Of a stretch of DNA of 64,000 bases, positions 35,824 through 44,993 are shown piece by piece. Origin of the DNA: Campylobacter concisus UNSWCS (GTDB lineage: Bacteria; Campylobacterota; Campylobacteria; Campylobacterales; Campylobacteraceae); contig NZ_ANNG01000031.1 of NCBI RefSeq assembly GCF_000466685.1, positions 32,359 to 96,358 on the forward strand, given 5' to 3'. The first letter of the stretch is position 1. The number at the start of each line of letters is the position of its first letter. Under the pieces are notes generated by a model, which was not told the origin of the DNA, ran no database searches, and worked only from the letters and a program-made list of their open reading frames with translations. Both the position numbers and the translations under genes were made by a program.

Positions 35824-36963
35824 TTACTCGAAAAAGCCTTTTTTTACGACTTTTTCGTCTTTAACGCAAAACTCGCCTTTTGCGATCACATCGTATAAAT
35901 TTAGCTCCTCGTCAAAGACGCAAAGATCAGCGTCATTGCCAACTTTTATCTCGCCTTTTTGGCTTAAATTTAGATATCTCGCCACATTTTTGCTCATCAA
36001 AGCCAAAGTATCTTCTATCTTTAAAATTTTATTTCTTACCAAAGCTTGCAATACCTCTAAATTTGACGCACATGACGCGCAGCCATATCCCACTAGCTCG
36101 CCATTTTCGTTAAATTTAGGCACGCTACCGTTGCCATCAGAGCTCATCGTTAGGCGCTCTAAATTTAGCCCATTTTCAAGGCCGTAAGCCACCACCTCGT
36201 GAAGCGGGGCAAATTTACTTCCGCCGCTTGTGATATCGATGTTTCCGCCCATTTTTTGAAATTTCAAAGCCTCATTAAACAGGTCTTTCGTCCTAGCGCA
36301 GTGTGTCGGCGAGAAGTAATGAACTGGAAATTCGTAGTCTTTTATCACCTTAAATACGTTGTCAAATTTCTCGCTTAGTCCGCCCATGTGCATGTGAAGC
36401 ACACCGCCTTTTTTAGAGACCATACCGCCTATGCGTATCTTGCTTAGTATCTTGATGAGCTCCTCTTTTGAGACGTAGCTGCCGCGGTTATCGGTCAGTG
36501 CGATCTTTACGCCGATCACTTTGTCGATTAAAATGAGATCCTTTGCGATGTCGCCAGTAAATGTCACACAGGGGCTTGCGTATGAGCCGGTGTGGATGAA
36601 GGTTGAAATGCCCTCAAACTCGAGTGCTTTTGCCTTTGAGTAGAGATTTTCCAAGCTTCTAGTAACCCCGTCAGTCCCCAAAACGCCTACAAGCGTCGTA
36701 GTGCCGTATTTTACGATCTGACTAAGCGTGATCTCAGGCGTTCTTGAGTGATATCCAGCCTCGCCGCCACCACCCGTGATATGCACGTGCTGATCAATGA
36801 GACCTGGAGCTAAAACCTTGCCCTTTAGGTCATAAATTTCTAGCCCTTCTACGCTAAAGCTTAATCCCTCGCCGATGGCTAAAATTTTACCGCCACCTAC
36901 CAAAACATCGCACTTGCCAAGAAATTTTGGCGTGTATAGATTAGCATTTTTAAGCAAAAGCAT
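35824..36963 (-). CDS. iadA: Isoaspartyl dipeptidase (beta-aspartyl peptidase)
   Basis: Amidohydrolase-superfamily zinc enzyme that cleaves beta-aspartyl (isoaspartyl) dipeptides from damaged proteins. 379 residues: LAPGLIDQHVHITGGGGEAG holds the first HxH metal pair, VGVLGTDGVTRS and HMHMGG carry later ligands, and SDGNGSVPKF contains the catalytic aspartate region. The closing KVGNDADLCVFDEELN is the typical end strand of amidohydrolases. It precedes no linked pathway genes; the small ORF at 36974 lies 10 bases upstream and may be co-transcribed. Confidence 0.9.
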   Translation of the reverse strand: MLLLKNANLYTPKFLGKCDVLVGGGKILAIGEGLSFSVEGLEIYDLKGKVLAPGLIDQHVHITGGGGEAGYHSRTPEITLSQIVKYGTTTLVGVLGTDGVTRSLENLYSKAKALEFEGISTFIHTGSYASPCVTFTGDIAKDLILIDKVIGVKIALTDNRGSYVSKEELIKILSKIRIGGMVSKKGGVLHMHMGGLSEKFDNVFKVIKDYEFPVHYFSPTHCARTKDLFNEALKFQKMGGNIDITSGGSKFAPLHEVVAYGLENGLNLERLTMSSDGNGSVPKFNENGELVGYGCASCASNLEVLQALVRNKILKIEDTLALMSKNVARYLNLSQKGEIKVGNDADLCVFDEELNLYDVIAKGEFCVKDEKVVKKGFFE

Positions 36964-36973
36964 CTTTTCTCCT

Positions 36974-37183
36974 TTATTTGCTAAGTTGTACTTTCTCTTC
37001 TATCTCCATCAGTTTTATAAAAATTTGCTCCACATTTTCCCTATCCACGGCACTTAACTCCAACTTTTTTGAGCTAAGAAGCATCTGCACAAACTCTTCG
37101 TTCATAAGCTGCTCAAAGCCCAAATTTCTAGCATTTTGAGCTATTTTTGCCGCTAGTGGATTTTTAAAGCTCTCATATCCCAT
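36974..37183 (-). CDS. Small hypothetical protein
   Basis: 69 residues, MGYESFKNPLAAKI followed by a mostly helical charged sequence (NARNLGFEQLMNEEFVQML, VEQIFIKLMEIEEKVQLSK). The start at 37183 has AAGGATAAAA just upstream; it overlaps the end of pgeF by 11 bases. An in-frame start at 37225 would push further into pgeF. No recognised domain. It is tightly linked to pgeF and iadA, and likely co-expressed. Confidence 0.6.
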   Translation of the reverse strand: MGYESFKNPLAAKIAQNARNLGFEQLMNEEFVQMLLSSKKLELSAVDRENVEQIFIKLMEIEEKVQLSK

Positions 37184-37892
37184 TTTTATCCTTAAATTTG
37201 ACCGCAAATCCGCAAAATCTACCACACACGCCGTCTCTTCGGTACGAAAAATATCTCTCGTCGCAGTGCGTGCAGACTTCGCTAAAGTTTAAATTTTTAA
37301 CCCCAAGTGCCTTAAATTCATCCCTCAAGGCCGCATTCATATCAAAATTTCTACCTATCTTATATGCGTTAAATTCCCCAAGATCAAGCTCGCCCACCTC
37401 GTAGCAGCCGCCTTTTATATTTGCCCCGACAAAGACGCTCATTTCATCTGCTTTTGAGCCAAATTTCTCGCCCATGAGCGTAACTGCTTTTGTGCAAATT
37501 TTTAGCGTCACACCAGCTCTTCCTGCATGAGCCACGCAGATAGCGCCCTGCCTCTCATCTATCATCACAACAGGCGAGCAGTCCGCCACCAAGACGCAGA
37601 TGCCGATATCGCTTAAATTTGTGATCACAGCGTCGCACTCTGGTAGCTCGTCGTCCTCGTTTTCAAGGACAAAGACCTTGTCTGAATGAACCTGCTTCAT
37701 AAATTTAAGCTTTTTCACGCCTAAATTTTGAGCTAAAATTTCTCTATTTTTGATGACATCTGCTGGGTTGTCACCCACGTGATCGCCTAAATTTAACGAG
37801 TTAAATTTACCCTCGCTCACGCCGCCAAGCCTGTTTGTAAAGCCAGCAGTGATACCATTTTTATCAAAAACGATCTCTAAATTTTCACACAT
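37173..37892 (-). CDS. pgeF: Peptidoglycan editing factor PgeF (DUF152, YfiH-like)
   Basis: 239-residue Cu/Zn-binding protein of the YfiH/laccase-domain family; the E. coli homologue prevents misincorporation of L-serine in peptidoglycan. Signature segments: KQVHSDKVFVLE with the conserved histidine, CVLVADCSPVVMID with the conserved cysteine, CVAHAGRAGVTLKI in place of the usual HAGWRG, and FSEVCTHCDERYFSYRRDGVCGRF. The tryptophan-to-arginine change in that HAG loop is notable but the metal-ligand pattern is otherwise kept. It lies 10 bases downstream of ribE. Confidence 0.88.
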   Translation of the reverse strand: MCENLEIVFDKNGITAGFTNRLGGVSEGKFNSLNLGDHVGDNPADVIKNREILAQNLGVKKLKFMKQVHSDKVFVLENEDDELPECDAVITNLSDIGICVLVADCSPVVMIDERQGAICVAHAGRAGVTLKICTKAVTLMGEKFGSKADEMSVFVGANIKGGCYEVGELDLGEFNAYKIGRNFDMNAALRDEFKALGVKNLNFSEVCTHCDERYFSYRRDGVCGRFCGFAVKFKDKNGI

Positions 37893-37902
37893 CTTCGCTC
37901 AC

Positions 37903-38517
37903 TTAGTAGAGGCTCGAAATTCTCTCGACCTCGTCCCAGCTAAGGCCGCCATTTTGCTTAGCCTCAAGCATCCTAGCCACGTAGCGAGCCAGCAGGTCGC
38001 TCTCGATATTTACGCGTCTGCCGACCTTGAAAGTGCCAAAAAGGCTATCTCTAAACGTGATCGGTATGATGGTTAGCCTTATGCCCTTTGGCAAAATTTC
38101 ATTTATCGTAAGGCTCACGCCCTCGACGCCCAACGAGCCCTTGTTTGCCATCAGAGCCATCGCCTCACGTGGCAGGTCGATGTAGAAATCAACGCCGTTT
38201 TCATGCTTGTTTATGGCCGAGATCACGCCGATAAAGTCGATGTGCCCTTGCATCAAATGCCCATCCACGCGCTCTCCAAGCTTCATCGCGGGCTCGATAT
38301 GCACCAAGCCACTTAAATTTTCAACCGCGACATTTGCCCTGCTCTCTGCGCTTAGCTCCACGCTAAAGCCATCATCGTATAGTTTGGTTACACTTAAGCA
38401 AGCGCCATTTACTGCGATACTGTCGCCTAAATTTGGACGAAATTTAGCCTTTAGCCTTAAAACATTTTGCGAGTAGCTAATGACCTCGGCAAGTTCCCTG
38501 ATTAAGCCATTAAACAT
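37903..38517 (-). CDS. ribE: Riboflavin synthase, alpha chain
   Basis: Dismutates two 6,7-dimethyl-8-ribityllumazine to riboflavin. 204 residues with the internal duplication of two barrels: MFNGLIRELAEV then GDSIAVNGACLSVTKL in the first, and GVDFYIDLPREAM with SLGVEGVSLTINEI in the second. Usual length for the family. No FMN riboswitch seen upstream (38518-38620). Confidence 0.92.
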   Translation of the reverse strand: MFNGLIRELAEVISYSQNVLRLKAKFRPNLGDSIAVNGACLSVTKLYDDGFSVELSAESRANVAVENLSGLVHIEPAMKLGERVDGHLMQGHIDFIGVISAINKHENGVDFYIDLPREAMALMANKGSLGVEGVSLTINEILPKGIRLTIIPITFRDSLFGTFKVGRRVNIESDLLARYVARMLEAKQNGGLSWDEVERISSLY

Positions 38518-38620
38518 ATTTTGCCTTTAAATTTTTTAAGGATTTTACTAAATTTTGCCTAAATTTGGCGCATGGATGGCTCTGCTAGTTTTGTGAAATT
38601 TAAACCACACCAAAATAAAT

Positions 38621-39529
38621 TTATGACGCCACGCCAGAGCGTAAAATTTCGCTATGAACTTTAGGTGGCATGCCAAACATCCTTGCGTATTCGCGGCTAA
38701 ACTGCGACGCGCTCTCGTATCCCACGTCAAATGCAGCCTGCGCAACGCCGATATTTTTATTTACGAGCAGATTTTTGGCCTCTTCAAGGCGGATCTTTTT
38801 TTGAAAGGCTACTGGGCTTAGCGAAGTTACGATTTTAAAGTTATGGTATAGCGAAGACTCGCTCATATCGCACTCTCTAGCGACATCTTTCATGCTTAAT
38901 TTTTGCGAAAACTCGTTTTTTATCTTTGCTACGGCTTTTGAAATTTTATTTGAAACGCTGCCTTGCATCGCAAATTTACTTAAAAAATAGCCGCTTTTGT
39001 CGTTTGTTGCGAGCATGTAAAGTATCTCTTTTTTAGCAAGGTCTGAGAGAAATTTGACCTTATCCTTTGGCTTTTCTAGCAACCAAACAAACCTCAAAAC
39101 AGGCTCTAAAATCTCATCCGTTAGATCGCCAAAGAATATGCCTTTTTCGCTTTTTTGTAGGCTCTGCTCTTTTACATCCACGCCTTTTAGCACTTCATAG
39201 ACCTCATCTAGGCTAAATTTAATGCAAAGCGAGATGTAGGGCTTCTCTTTTGAGGCGTCTGTTAGGCTTACATTTAAGGGCACATGAGTAGAAGCTAGCG
39301 CGTAGGTTCGCTCGTCATATCCATACATCTCATCGCCAAAGCCTATCGCCTTTGCTCCCTGCAGTATTATGCACAAAGACGGCTCATAAACCGTGCTGAT
39401 AAAATCATGCGTTTTGTCGCTGATATAAAAATCAAGCGAGCCAATGTTGCTTTGCGTAGATCCCACTATGCCGTATCTATCCAATAAAAACTCTTTTGTC
39501 TGCTCTTTTAGTAAATTTACATCAGCCAT
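38621..39529 (-). CDS. AraC family transcriptional regulator
   Basis: 302 residues from ATG 39529 (GGGGAG seven bases upstream); a TTG start at 39544 is less likely. The N-terminal part resembles the AraC-type ligand domain (LDFYISDKTHDFISTVYEPSLCIILQGAK), and the C-terminal helix-turn-helix pair reads LSMKDVARECDMSESSLYHNFK and NIGVAQAAFDVGYESASQFSREY. It is divergent from the alpha/beta hydrolase-alcohol dehydrogenase-cyclophilin genes, so it may control them. The ligand is unknown. Confidence 0.9.
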   Translation of the reverse strand: MADVNLLKEQTKEFLLDRYGIVGSTQSNIGSLDFYISDKTHDFISTVYEPSLCIILQGAKAIGFGDEMYGYDERTYALASTHVPLNVSLTDASKEKPYISLCIKFSLDEVYEVLKGVDVKEQSLQKSEKGIFFGDLTDEILEPVLRFVWLLEKPKDKVKFLSDLAKKEILYMLATNDKSGYFLSKFAMQGSVSNKISKAVAKIKNEFSQKLSMKDVARECDMSESSLYHNFKIVTSLSPVAFQKKIRLEEAKNLLVNKNIGVAQAAFDVGYESASQFSREYARMFGMPPKVHSEILRSGVAS

Positions 39530-39639
39530 TTTCGCGCTCCCCAAGTCAAATTTTGCAAAATTATACAGCTTTTTAGAAATTTTGCAGGATTAGGCATGAA
39601 ATTTAGAGGATCGTTCTAACGTAAAATTTATGATACAGA

Positions 39640-39645
39640 TATAAT
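39640..39645 (+). promoter_or_regulatory. Possible -10 box overlapping the upstream hydrolase ATG
   Basis: TATAAT at 39640-39645 shares bases with the first ATG (39644) of the hydrolase frame. If this is the working -10, transcription begins downstream of that ATG, and translation must start at 39710 or at 39755, which has AGGAGG seven bases upstream. An AT-rich genome makes chance occurrence possible. Confidence 0.35.
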
Positions 39646-40774
39646 GCACTACAACAAAAGGGTATACGGGACAAGTAAAATCCAAAGCTCGCCAAAATAT
39701 CAAAAATTTATGTCGGCACTTGTAGCGTCAAGTTTTATTTTAGGAGGCAATTTAATGGCTAGTACAAACGTAGTAAAATCACCGCTAGAAGCGGTATCTA
39801 TGGTAAGCGAGTGGGACAAAGTTTTCGCTAAAAGCGATAAGGTAGATCACAAGAAAGTTAAATTTAAAAATCGTTATGGTGTTGAGATAGTAGGCGATCT
39901 TTATACGCCTAAAAATTTGCATGGCAAAGCAGCTGCGATCGCAGTTAGCGGACCTTTTGGCGCGGTTAAAGAGCAATCAAGCGGCCTTTACGCCCAAACT
40001 TTAGCCGAGCGCGGCTTTATCACGCTTGCCTTTGATCCAAGCTACACCGGAGAGAGCGGCGGCGAGTCAAGAAATTTAGCAAGCCCAGAGATAAACACTG
40101 ATGATTTTAGCGCGACGGTGGATTTTCTAGGCACCAAGAGTAATATAGACCGAGATAAAATCGGCATTTTAGGCGTATGCGGCTGGGGCGGTTTTGCTCT
40201 AAACGCAGCTCTAGCAGATCCTCGCATAAAGGCGGTTGCAACCAGCACGATGTATGATATGACGCGAGTGATGGCAAAAGGCTACAACGATAGCGTGGGC
40301 GCCGATGAGAGATATAAAACTAAAAAGAAGCTAGCCGAGCAACGCTGGGTCGATCTCCAAAATGGCAAACCAGCATATACTGGTGCAATAAATGTTGATC
40401 CAAAAAAGATAGACGCGAGCACGCCGCAGTTTATCGCTCAGTATGCGGACTATTACCGCACGCCACGCGGCTATCACAAACGCTCTGTAAATTCAAACAG
40501 CGGTGAGAGCGGTTGGATCATCACAAATCCTATCTCGTTTATAAATATGCCAATCCTTGCCTACGCAAGTGAGATGAGAACTCCAACCCTTATCGTAGCC
40601 GGCGAGAAAGCGCACTCAAGATACTTTAGCGAGGACGCTTTTAAATCTCTTGGCAATAAAAATAAAGAGCTAGTTATCGTCCCTGGCGCCGTGCACACAG
40701 ATCTATACGACAATAAAAACAATAAGATCCCATACGATAAATTTGAGGAATTTTTCAAAGCAAATTTGAAATAA
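39644..40774 (+). CDS. Alpha/beta hydrolase (dienelactone-hydrolase-like)
   Basis: Up to 376 residues. The alpha/beta fold shows GVCGWGGFALNAA, a GxCxG nucleophile elbow with cysteine instead of serine as in dienelactone hydrolases, a LAFDPSYTGESGGE loop, and a late TLIVAGEKAHSRYF with VPGAVHTDLYD for the acid and histidine. The N-terminal stretch KFMSALVASSFILGGNLMAS looks like a signal peptide, suggesting periplasmic placement. Start choice is open: ATG 39644 lacks a ribosome site, ATG 39755 has AGGAGG but would remove the signal. The first gene of the divergent set, 45 bases before the alcohol dehydrogenase. Substrate unknown. Confidence 0.8.
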   Translation: MHYNKRVYGTSKIQSSPKYQKFMSALVASSFILGGNLMASTNVVKSPLEAVSMVSEWDKVFAKSDKVDHKKVKFKNRYGVEIVGDLYTPKNLHGKAAAIAVSGPFGAVKEQSSGLYAQTLAERGFITLAFDPSYTGESGGESRNLASPEINTDDFSATVDFLGTKSNIDRDKIGILGVCGWGGFALNAALADPRIKAVATSTMYDMTRVMAKGYNDSVGADERYKTKKKLAEQRWVDLQNGKPAYTGAINVDPKKIDASTPQFIAQYADYYRTPRGYHKRSVNSNSGESGWIITNPISFINMPILAYASEMRTPTLIVAGEKAHSRYFSEDAFKSLGNKNKELVIVPGAVHTDLYDNKNNKIPYDKFEEFFKANLK

Positions 40775-40819
40775 CCCGCTGCCCCTGCACCTTGCGGGGG
40801 AAATTTAAAAAGGAAAACA

Positions 40820-41967
40820 ATGGAAAATTTTACATTTTATAACCCAGTAAGAATAGAATTTGGCAAAGGCAAAGAGGCTCATATCGGCGAGTATATGAGA
40901 GAATTTGGTGCTAAAAAAGCCCTTGTGCTATACGGCAGTGAGCGCGTAAAAAAGAGCGGACTGCTTGGCGTAGCAACAGATAGTCTAAAGGCAAATGACA
41001 TCGAATTTACTGAGCTTGGCGGCGTAAAGTCAAACCCGGTGCTAAGCAAAGTAAATGAAGCGATCAAAATAGCCCGTGAATTTGGCGCCGATAGCGTGCT
41101 AGCTGTTGGTGGCGGCTCAGTGCTAGACTCTGCAAAGGCAGTCGCTGCCGGAGCTAAATACGATGGCGACGTGTGGGACTTTTTCGTAGGTAAAAATCCG
41201 GCCGAGTCGCTCATGGTATTTGACATCATCACGCTTGCGGCAACTGGCTCTGAGATGAATCAAAACGGCGTCGTGACTAACGAAGCTGCTAAGTTAAAGC
41301 TTCATCTGGGCGCGCCGTGCCTTTTCCCAAAAGTATCTGTCCTAAACCCGCAGCTACAAGCCACCGTTAGCCGCGACTATCTAGTTTATAGCGCAAGCGA
41401 CGTTATCGCGCACAGCATCGAGGGCTATTTCACAGCTACAAACTATCCGCTAATCGCCAGAATGCAGGTAGAAGCAAACATCAAAACCATCATCCGAACG
41501 ACTGAAATTTTGCTTGCAAACCCTGATGACTACGACGCTAGAGCTGAGTTTGCCTGGGCTGCGACGATGGCGCTAAATGGCATAACTATGATCGGTACTT
41601 CAGGCATCGAGTATCCAAACCACATGATCGAGCATGCGATGAGCGCGATAACAGACTGTGCGCACGGAGCTGGACTAAGTGTGGTTATGCCTGCGTGGAT
41701 GATGTGGTATAAGGATAGAAATTTAGGTGTATTTGAGCGTTTTGCGAGAGAAATTTTTGGGCTTAAAACCGCAGATGAGGGTATAGAGGCGCTAAAAGTG
41801 TGGTTTGACAAAATAGGCACTCCAACAAGACTATCGCAGCTAAAGATAGATAGCGAGGCGCTTATAAATGAGTCGCGGGTGTGGCCTATGAAAACGCAAA
41901 GGCGTGGGCGATGCAAGAGCTCTATCCAAAGAAAAATATCGTCCAAATCCTTGAACTGGCAAAATAA
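40820..41967 (+). pseudogene. Iron-containing alcohol dehydrogenase with C-terminal frameshift
   Basis: Butanol-dehydrogenase-type enzyme (YqhD/BdhA group): FYNPVRIEFGKG, AVGGGSVLDSAKAV, ATGSEMNQNGVV, DVIAHSIEGYF and IEHAMSAITDCAHGAGLSVV carry the NAD(P) loop and metal ligands. After INES (about 41873) the frame goes wrong. In the next frame the family C-terminus AGVAYENAKAWAMQEL then YPKKNIVQILELAK-stop is intact, ending at 41967. One inserted base would restore an enzyme of about 382 residues. As sequenced, the reading frame instead runs to 42082 through unrelated residues, overlapping the next gene. Either a recent one-base deletion or a sequencing error. All catalytic motifs lie before the lesion. 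Confidence 0.85.
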
Positions 41968-41984
41968 ATTTAAAGTGAGTCAAA

Positions 41985-42401
41985 ATGAGAAAAATTTTAG
42001 CCATCTTTATGCTTTTTGCGGGGTTAAATTTGGCAGCAGGAGAGAAAATGCAAAATTTAAAGATAATCCTAAAGAGCTCTAACGGCGAAGCGACGGCTAT
42101 CCTAGACGATACGGCAGCAGCAAGAAGCTTTGTCGCACAGCTGCCGCTAACGCTAAATTTAGAGGACTACGGCGGACACGAAAAGGTCGCTAAGCTGCCA
42201 AAACCGCTTGATACAAGAGGCGCTCCGAGCGGCAGCGACGGTAAAAAAGGTGAGATCTCGTACTTTGCTCCGTGGAACAACTTTGTCATCTACTACGGCT
42301 ATCAGCCCTATTATGAGGGCATCGTGCGCTTAGGCGTGATCGAGGGCGACGTGAGCTCGGTCGCAAAAGACGGGCAGATCAAGATCGAGCTAGTAAAATA
42401 A
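41985..42401 (+). CDS. Cyclophilin-like fold protein, exported
   Basis: 138 residues. MRKILAIFMLFAGLNLAAGEK is a signal peptide. The mature part LKIILKSSNGEATAILDDTAAARSFVAQLPLTLNLEDYGGHEKVAKLP and GEISYFAPWNNFVIYYG match the bacterial cyclophilin-like domain (PF18050-type). Such proteins are often encoded next to AraC regulators and oxidoreductases in this lineage. Function unknown. Spaced 17 bases after the true end of the dehydrogenase. Confidence 0.82.
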   Translation: MRKILAIFMLFAGLNLAAGEKMQNLKIILKSSNGEATAILDDTAAARSFVAQLPLTLNLEDYGGHEKVAKLPKPLDTRGAPSGSDGKKGEISYFAPWNNFVIYYGYQPYYEGIVRLGVIEGDVSSVAKDGQIKIELVK

Positions 42402-43081
42402 TATAAATTTTAGGCGGCTTGAAAATCTTGATAAATAAAATTAAAACGCTTAAATTTTAGTTAAAAAAGACAACTGCCGCCCACGACAAAGTGGGCGATA
42501 AAATTTTTGCAGACGTCTGCCTAAGATCACGCTACTTTTTGGCGCGGCATACACATCACGCAGGGAAAAATTTACACTGGCGCAGCGGACAGCAAAAAAA
42601 TAACGTAGATAAAGCATTTAAATGAAGAAAAATACGAAATTGATCAAAAATTTGCCTTTGATTTTGGTATATTTTATTTGCCAATGACGGTAGAAAGAGC
42701 TTTTGCAGTAAAATGAAGCACTTTGTGCATATGGCTAACTTTTTAGTGGTTGCACCAAAAAATTGCAAGTATAACTAATAAAAGATTGCAAAAATTCACT
42801 GAAAGTGCGAGATGATTAGCAAGCAGAAATTTAAAGAACATAAAGGGCGCTGGAAATTTTAGCGATGAGCCGCTAGTTTGGTAGCAAAAACTTTTTATAA
42901 GATAAATTTAATTGGCAGCAAATTATAAAATTTTAAATTTGATCTAAGTAGCATAAATTTAATCTGCCATTTGCCTTTAAATTTACATATTCTAAGCGCG
43001 AAATTTATATGGCTCGCCAAAAACAACAATAATAATTTTACTACCAGACGCATGTCAAAATCTTTTGGCTAAATTTCGCCC
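42402..43081. other. 680-base intergenic region
   Basis: No coding sequence I can support. It begins with a rho-independent terminator (42478-42507), followed by a 12-base palindrome GCAGACGTCTGC (42509-42520). The remainder is AT-rich with stops in every frame and short repeats. Confidence 0.6.
42478..42507 (+). terminator. Rho-independent terminator after the cyclophilin-like gene
   Basis: CGCCCAC (42478-42484) and GTGGGCG (42491-42497) form a GC-rich seven-base-pair stem with a six-base loop, followed shortly by ATTTTT. It ends the hydrolase/dehydrogenase/cyclophilin transcription unit. Confidence 0.75.
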
Positions 43082-43924
43082 CTAGCTCGTCTGCAAAACT
43101 AGCCACGTCTTGCTAAAGTCGCGCGCCGCCAGGTCGTCCTTCTTTATCCATAGATAAACTCTGCCATCTCCGTCCCAGTCCATGTCGCTATCCCAGTCGC
43201 TATCTATCTGCAAAAGCAGCTGCCATTGGGCAGCATTTTTCTCAAACTCCGCGATATTTGGATGGTGATAAGCGCTACCATCGCCGCAGTCAAGGCTATT
43301 TGCCACGAGCTCGCACTCTAGCTCCATGCCGTCTTGGATGTTGTCAGAGTGGCCAAGTAGCTTGTTTTCTTTGGCCTGCCAGCTTGGCTCGATGATCTCG
43401 TGATAGGCCTCCCACTCCTCCTCGCTAAATTTGCCAAATGGCACGAGCGAGCTTTGCAAACTTGGCAAATTTAGCTCATTTTTAAAGCTAAGAGAGCGTG
43501 CTCCAAATTTGAAATTTCCACTATCCATGTTTTGGCGAGCAAGCTGGTCTTGAACTGCCTCACTAAAGATCACGGCAAAGCCCTTTTTATCAGCAGGGTC
43601 GTAGCCCCAAATGCGTAAATTTATATCATAAAAAAGATAGAGCATGCCACTTTTTGGCAGGAGCCCGTCGATGTCAAATTTGCTAGCTTCAGCAAAATTT
43701 ATCTGCGCCACAAAGCTAAGCGCGCCGTTTTCATTTGAGGGCCAAGGCACGCTAGCTGGCAGATCTGGCTGCCCGCCAAATTTAGACGCCCCAACAGCGA
43801 TATCACCGTCATCTTTAGCCTGCGTATCTATCTTTATAGCATTTTTGGCCATTGGCTTTAAAAACTCGAAAAGCCCATCCAAACCGCGCTCTTTGCAGCC
43901 TTTAGAAATTTCATTTAGATCCAT
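43082..43924 (-). CDS. DUF1963 (YwqG-like) family protein
   Basis: 280 residues from ATG 43924 (AGGAAAAAT upstream); the ATG at 43942 is less likely. The segments VGASKFGGQPDLPASVPWPSNENG, LSFVAQINFAEASKF and LLQIDSDWDSDMDWDGDGRVYLWIK are hallmarks of DUF1963, a soluble family of unknown function sometimes associated with metal or contact-dependent loci. It lies in the same strand and order as the CbrC-like gene, which ends at 43936, 11 bases before this start. Confidence 0.8.
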   Translation of the reverse strand: MDLNEISKGCKERGLDGLFEFLKPMAKNAIKIDTQAKDDGDIAVGASKFGGQPDLPASVPWPSNENGALSFVAQINFAEASKFDIDGLLPKSGMLYLFYDINLRIWGYDPADKKGFAVIFSEAVQDQLARQNMDSGNFKFGARSLSFKNELNLPSLQSSLVPFGKFSEEEWEAYHEIIEPSWQAKENKLLGHSDNIQDGMELECELVANSLDCGDGSAYHHPNIAEFEKNAAQWQLLLQIDSDWDSDMDWDGDGRVYLWIKKDDLAARDFSKTWLVLQTS

Positions 43925-43935
43925 ATTTTTCCTTT

Positions 43936-44790
43936 CTAGCAAGCATCAATGTAAATGTGATACTTTTTGCAGTGCAAGCAGTGAAACAAATACCCAGCAA
44001 AATCGCCGCCCGCTACGAGCAGCTCGCGAGCCATTTTCGCGTCGTAATCGTCCCTTTTTGCGTAGTCATCAAAGACCTCGTCTGCGATGCCAAGCTCCTC
44101 AAGCTCCTTCGTGCCCACATAGCCCAAAAATGCGCAATAATCATCACAGCACGCCACCCAGTGCTCGCCCTGCCAGCTCTCATAGCCAGGTGTTCTTTCA
44201 AAGAGCTCCTCATCTTTTTTGGCGTCATCTGTGGCAAGCTTGTCGGCATCTTGCACAAAGGTAGCGTCAAATTTCTTGGCAGCTGCGCCATTTGCGATGC
44301 AGGCTGGGCAAAGATAGGTGACGTCTTGCTCGCTATAGACGCCATTGTTGTAATAAATTTCTGTGTTTTTACCGCAACACTCGCAGATGACACTCATATC
44401 ATCTTTAAATGCGCCAGTTTTTAATGGCTCTGGGTGATAGCGAAATTTTGGCAAGGTGGCAGCCTTTGCCTTTTGGGCTAAAATTTGCTCTTTGCTCTTT
44501 GGCCTTGGCACCGCCCATTTGTCGCCCTCATCCACAAACTGCGCAAGGTAGCCAAGCGTTTTTAGCTGCTTTTTGTCGTTTTTATCGTGTATCTTTAAAA
44601 GTAGCTCGTAAGCACTCTTTTGCATAGACAAAAGTTGATAAATATCGACTAAAACGCTCTTTGCTTGCATATCCTCGCTTGCCTCAAGCTCTTCTTTGAA
44701 CTGATACAAAGCTTCCACGCTCGCCGCATTGCCGTTATTTTTGTAGTAATCTTTTGAAAGCTTTATATATTTTTCTTGAAATTTATCCAC
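43936..44790 (-). CDS. CbrC/UPF0167 family protein
   Basis: 284 residues. The N-terminal about 110 residues are helical and of unknown role. The rest matches the CbrC/UPF0167 family: FRYHPEPLKTGAFKDDM, VICECCGKNTEIYYNNGVYS and LCPACIANGAAAKKF, with four cysteines (CECCGK, CPAC) likely to bind zinc, then TPGYESWQGEHWVACCDDYCAFLG. E. coli CbrC affects colicin E2 tolerance; function here is unproven. Paired with the DUF1963 gene, probably one operon. Confidence 0.8.
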   Translation of the reverse strand: MDKFQEKYIKLSKDYYKNNGNAASVEALYQFKEELEASEDMQAKSVLVDIYQLLSMQKSAYELLLKIHDKNDKKQLKTLGYLAQFVDEGDKWAVPRPKSKEQILAQKAKAATLPKFRYHPEPLKTGAFKDDMSVICECCGKNTEIYYNNGVYSEQDVTYLCPACIANGAAAKKFDATFVQDADKLATDDAKKDEELFERTPGYESWQGEHWVACCDDYCAFLGYVGTKELEELGIADEVFDDYAKRDDYDAKMARELLVAGGDFAGYLFHCLHCKKYHIYIDAC

Positions 44791-44993
44791 AAATAGCCTT
44801 TATGAAATTTGCTAAGAATTTTAGCTTTAAACACTTAAAAGTTGCATAGATGAGTTAATAAAATTTAAAAGAGTGGGATAAAAATATAAAATTGTTTAAT
44901 TTTTAAAATTTAAAAAAAGGCACATTAAATTTAGCGTAAAGGAGGCCGCAAGCGAATTTAATTAAACTTTCAACTCACTTGCGACTATAAATT

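Noticed and set aside
42509..42520. 12-base palindrome GCAGACGTCTGC as regulatory operator
   Set aside because: Single copy, next to a terminator, no match to a known operator; likely chance.
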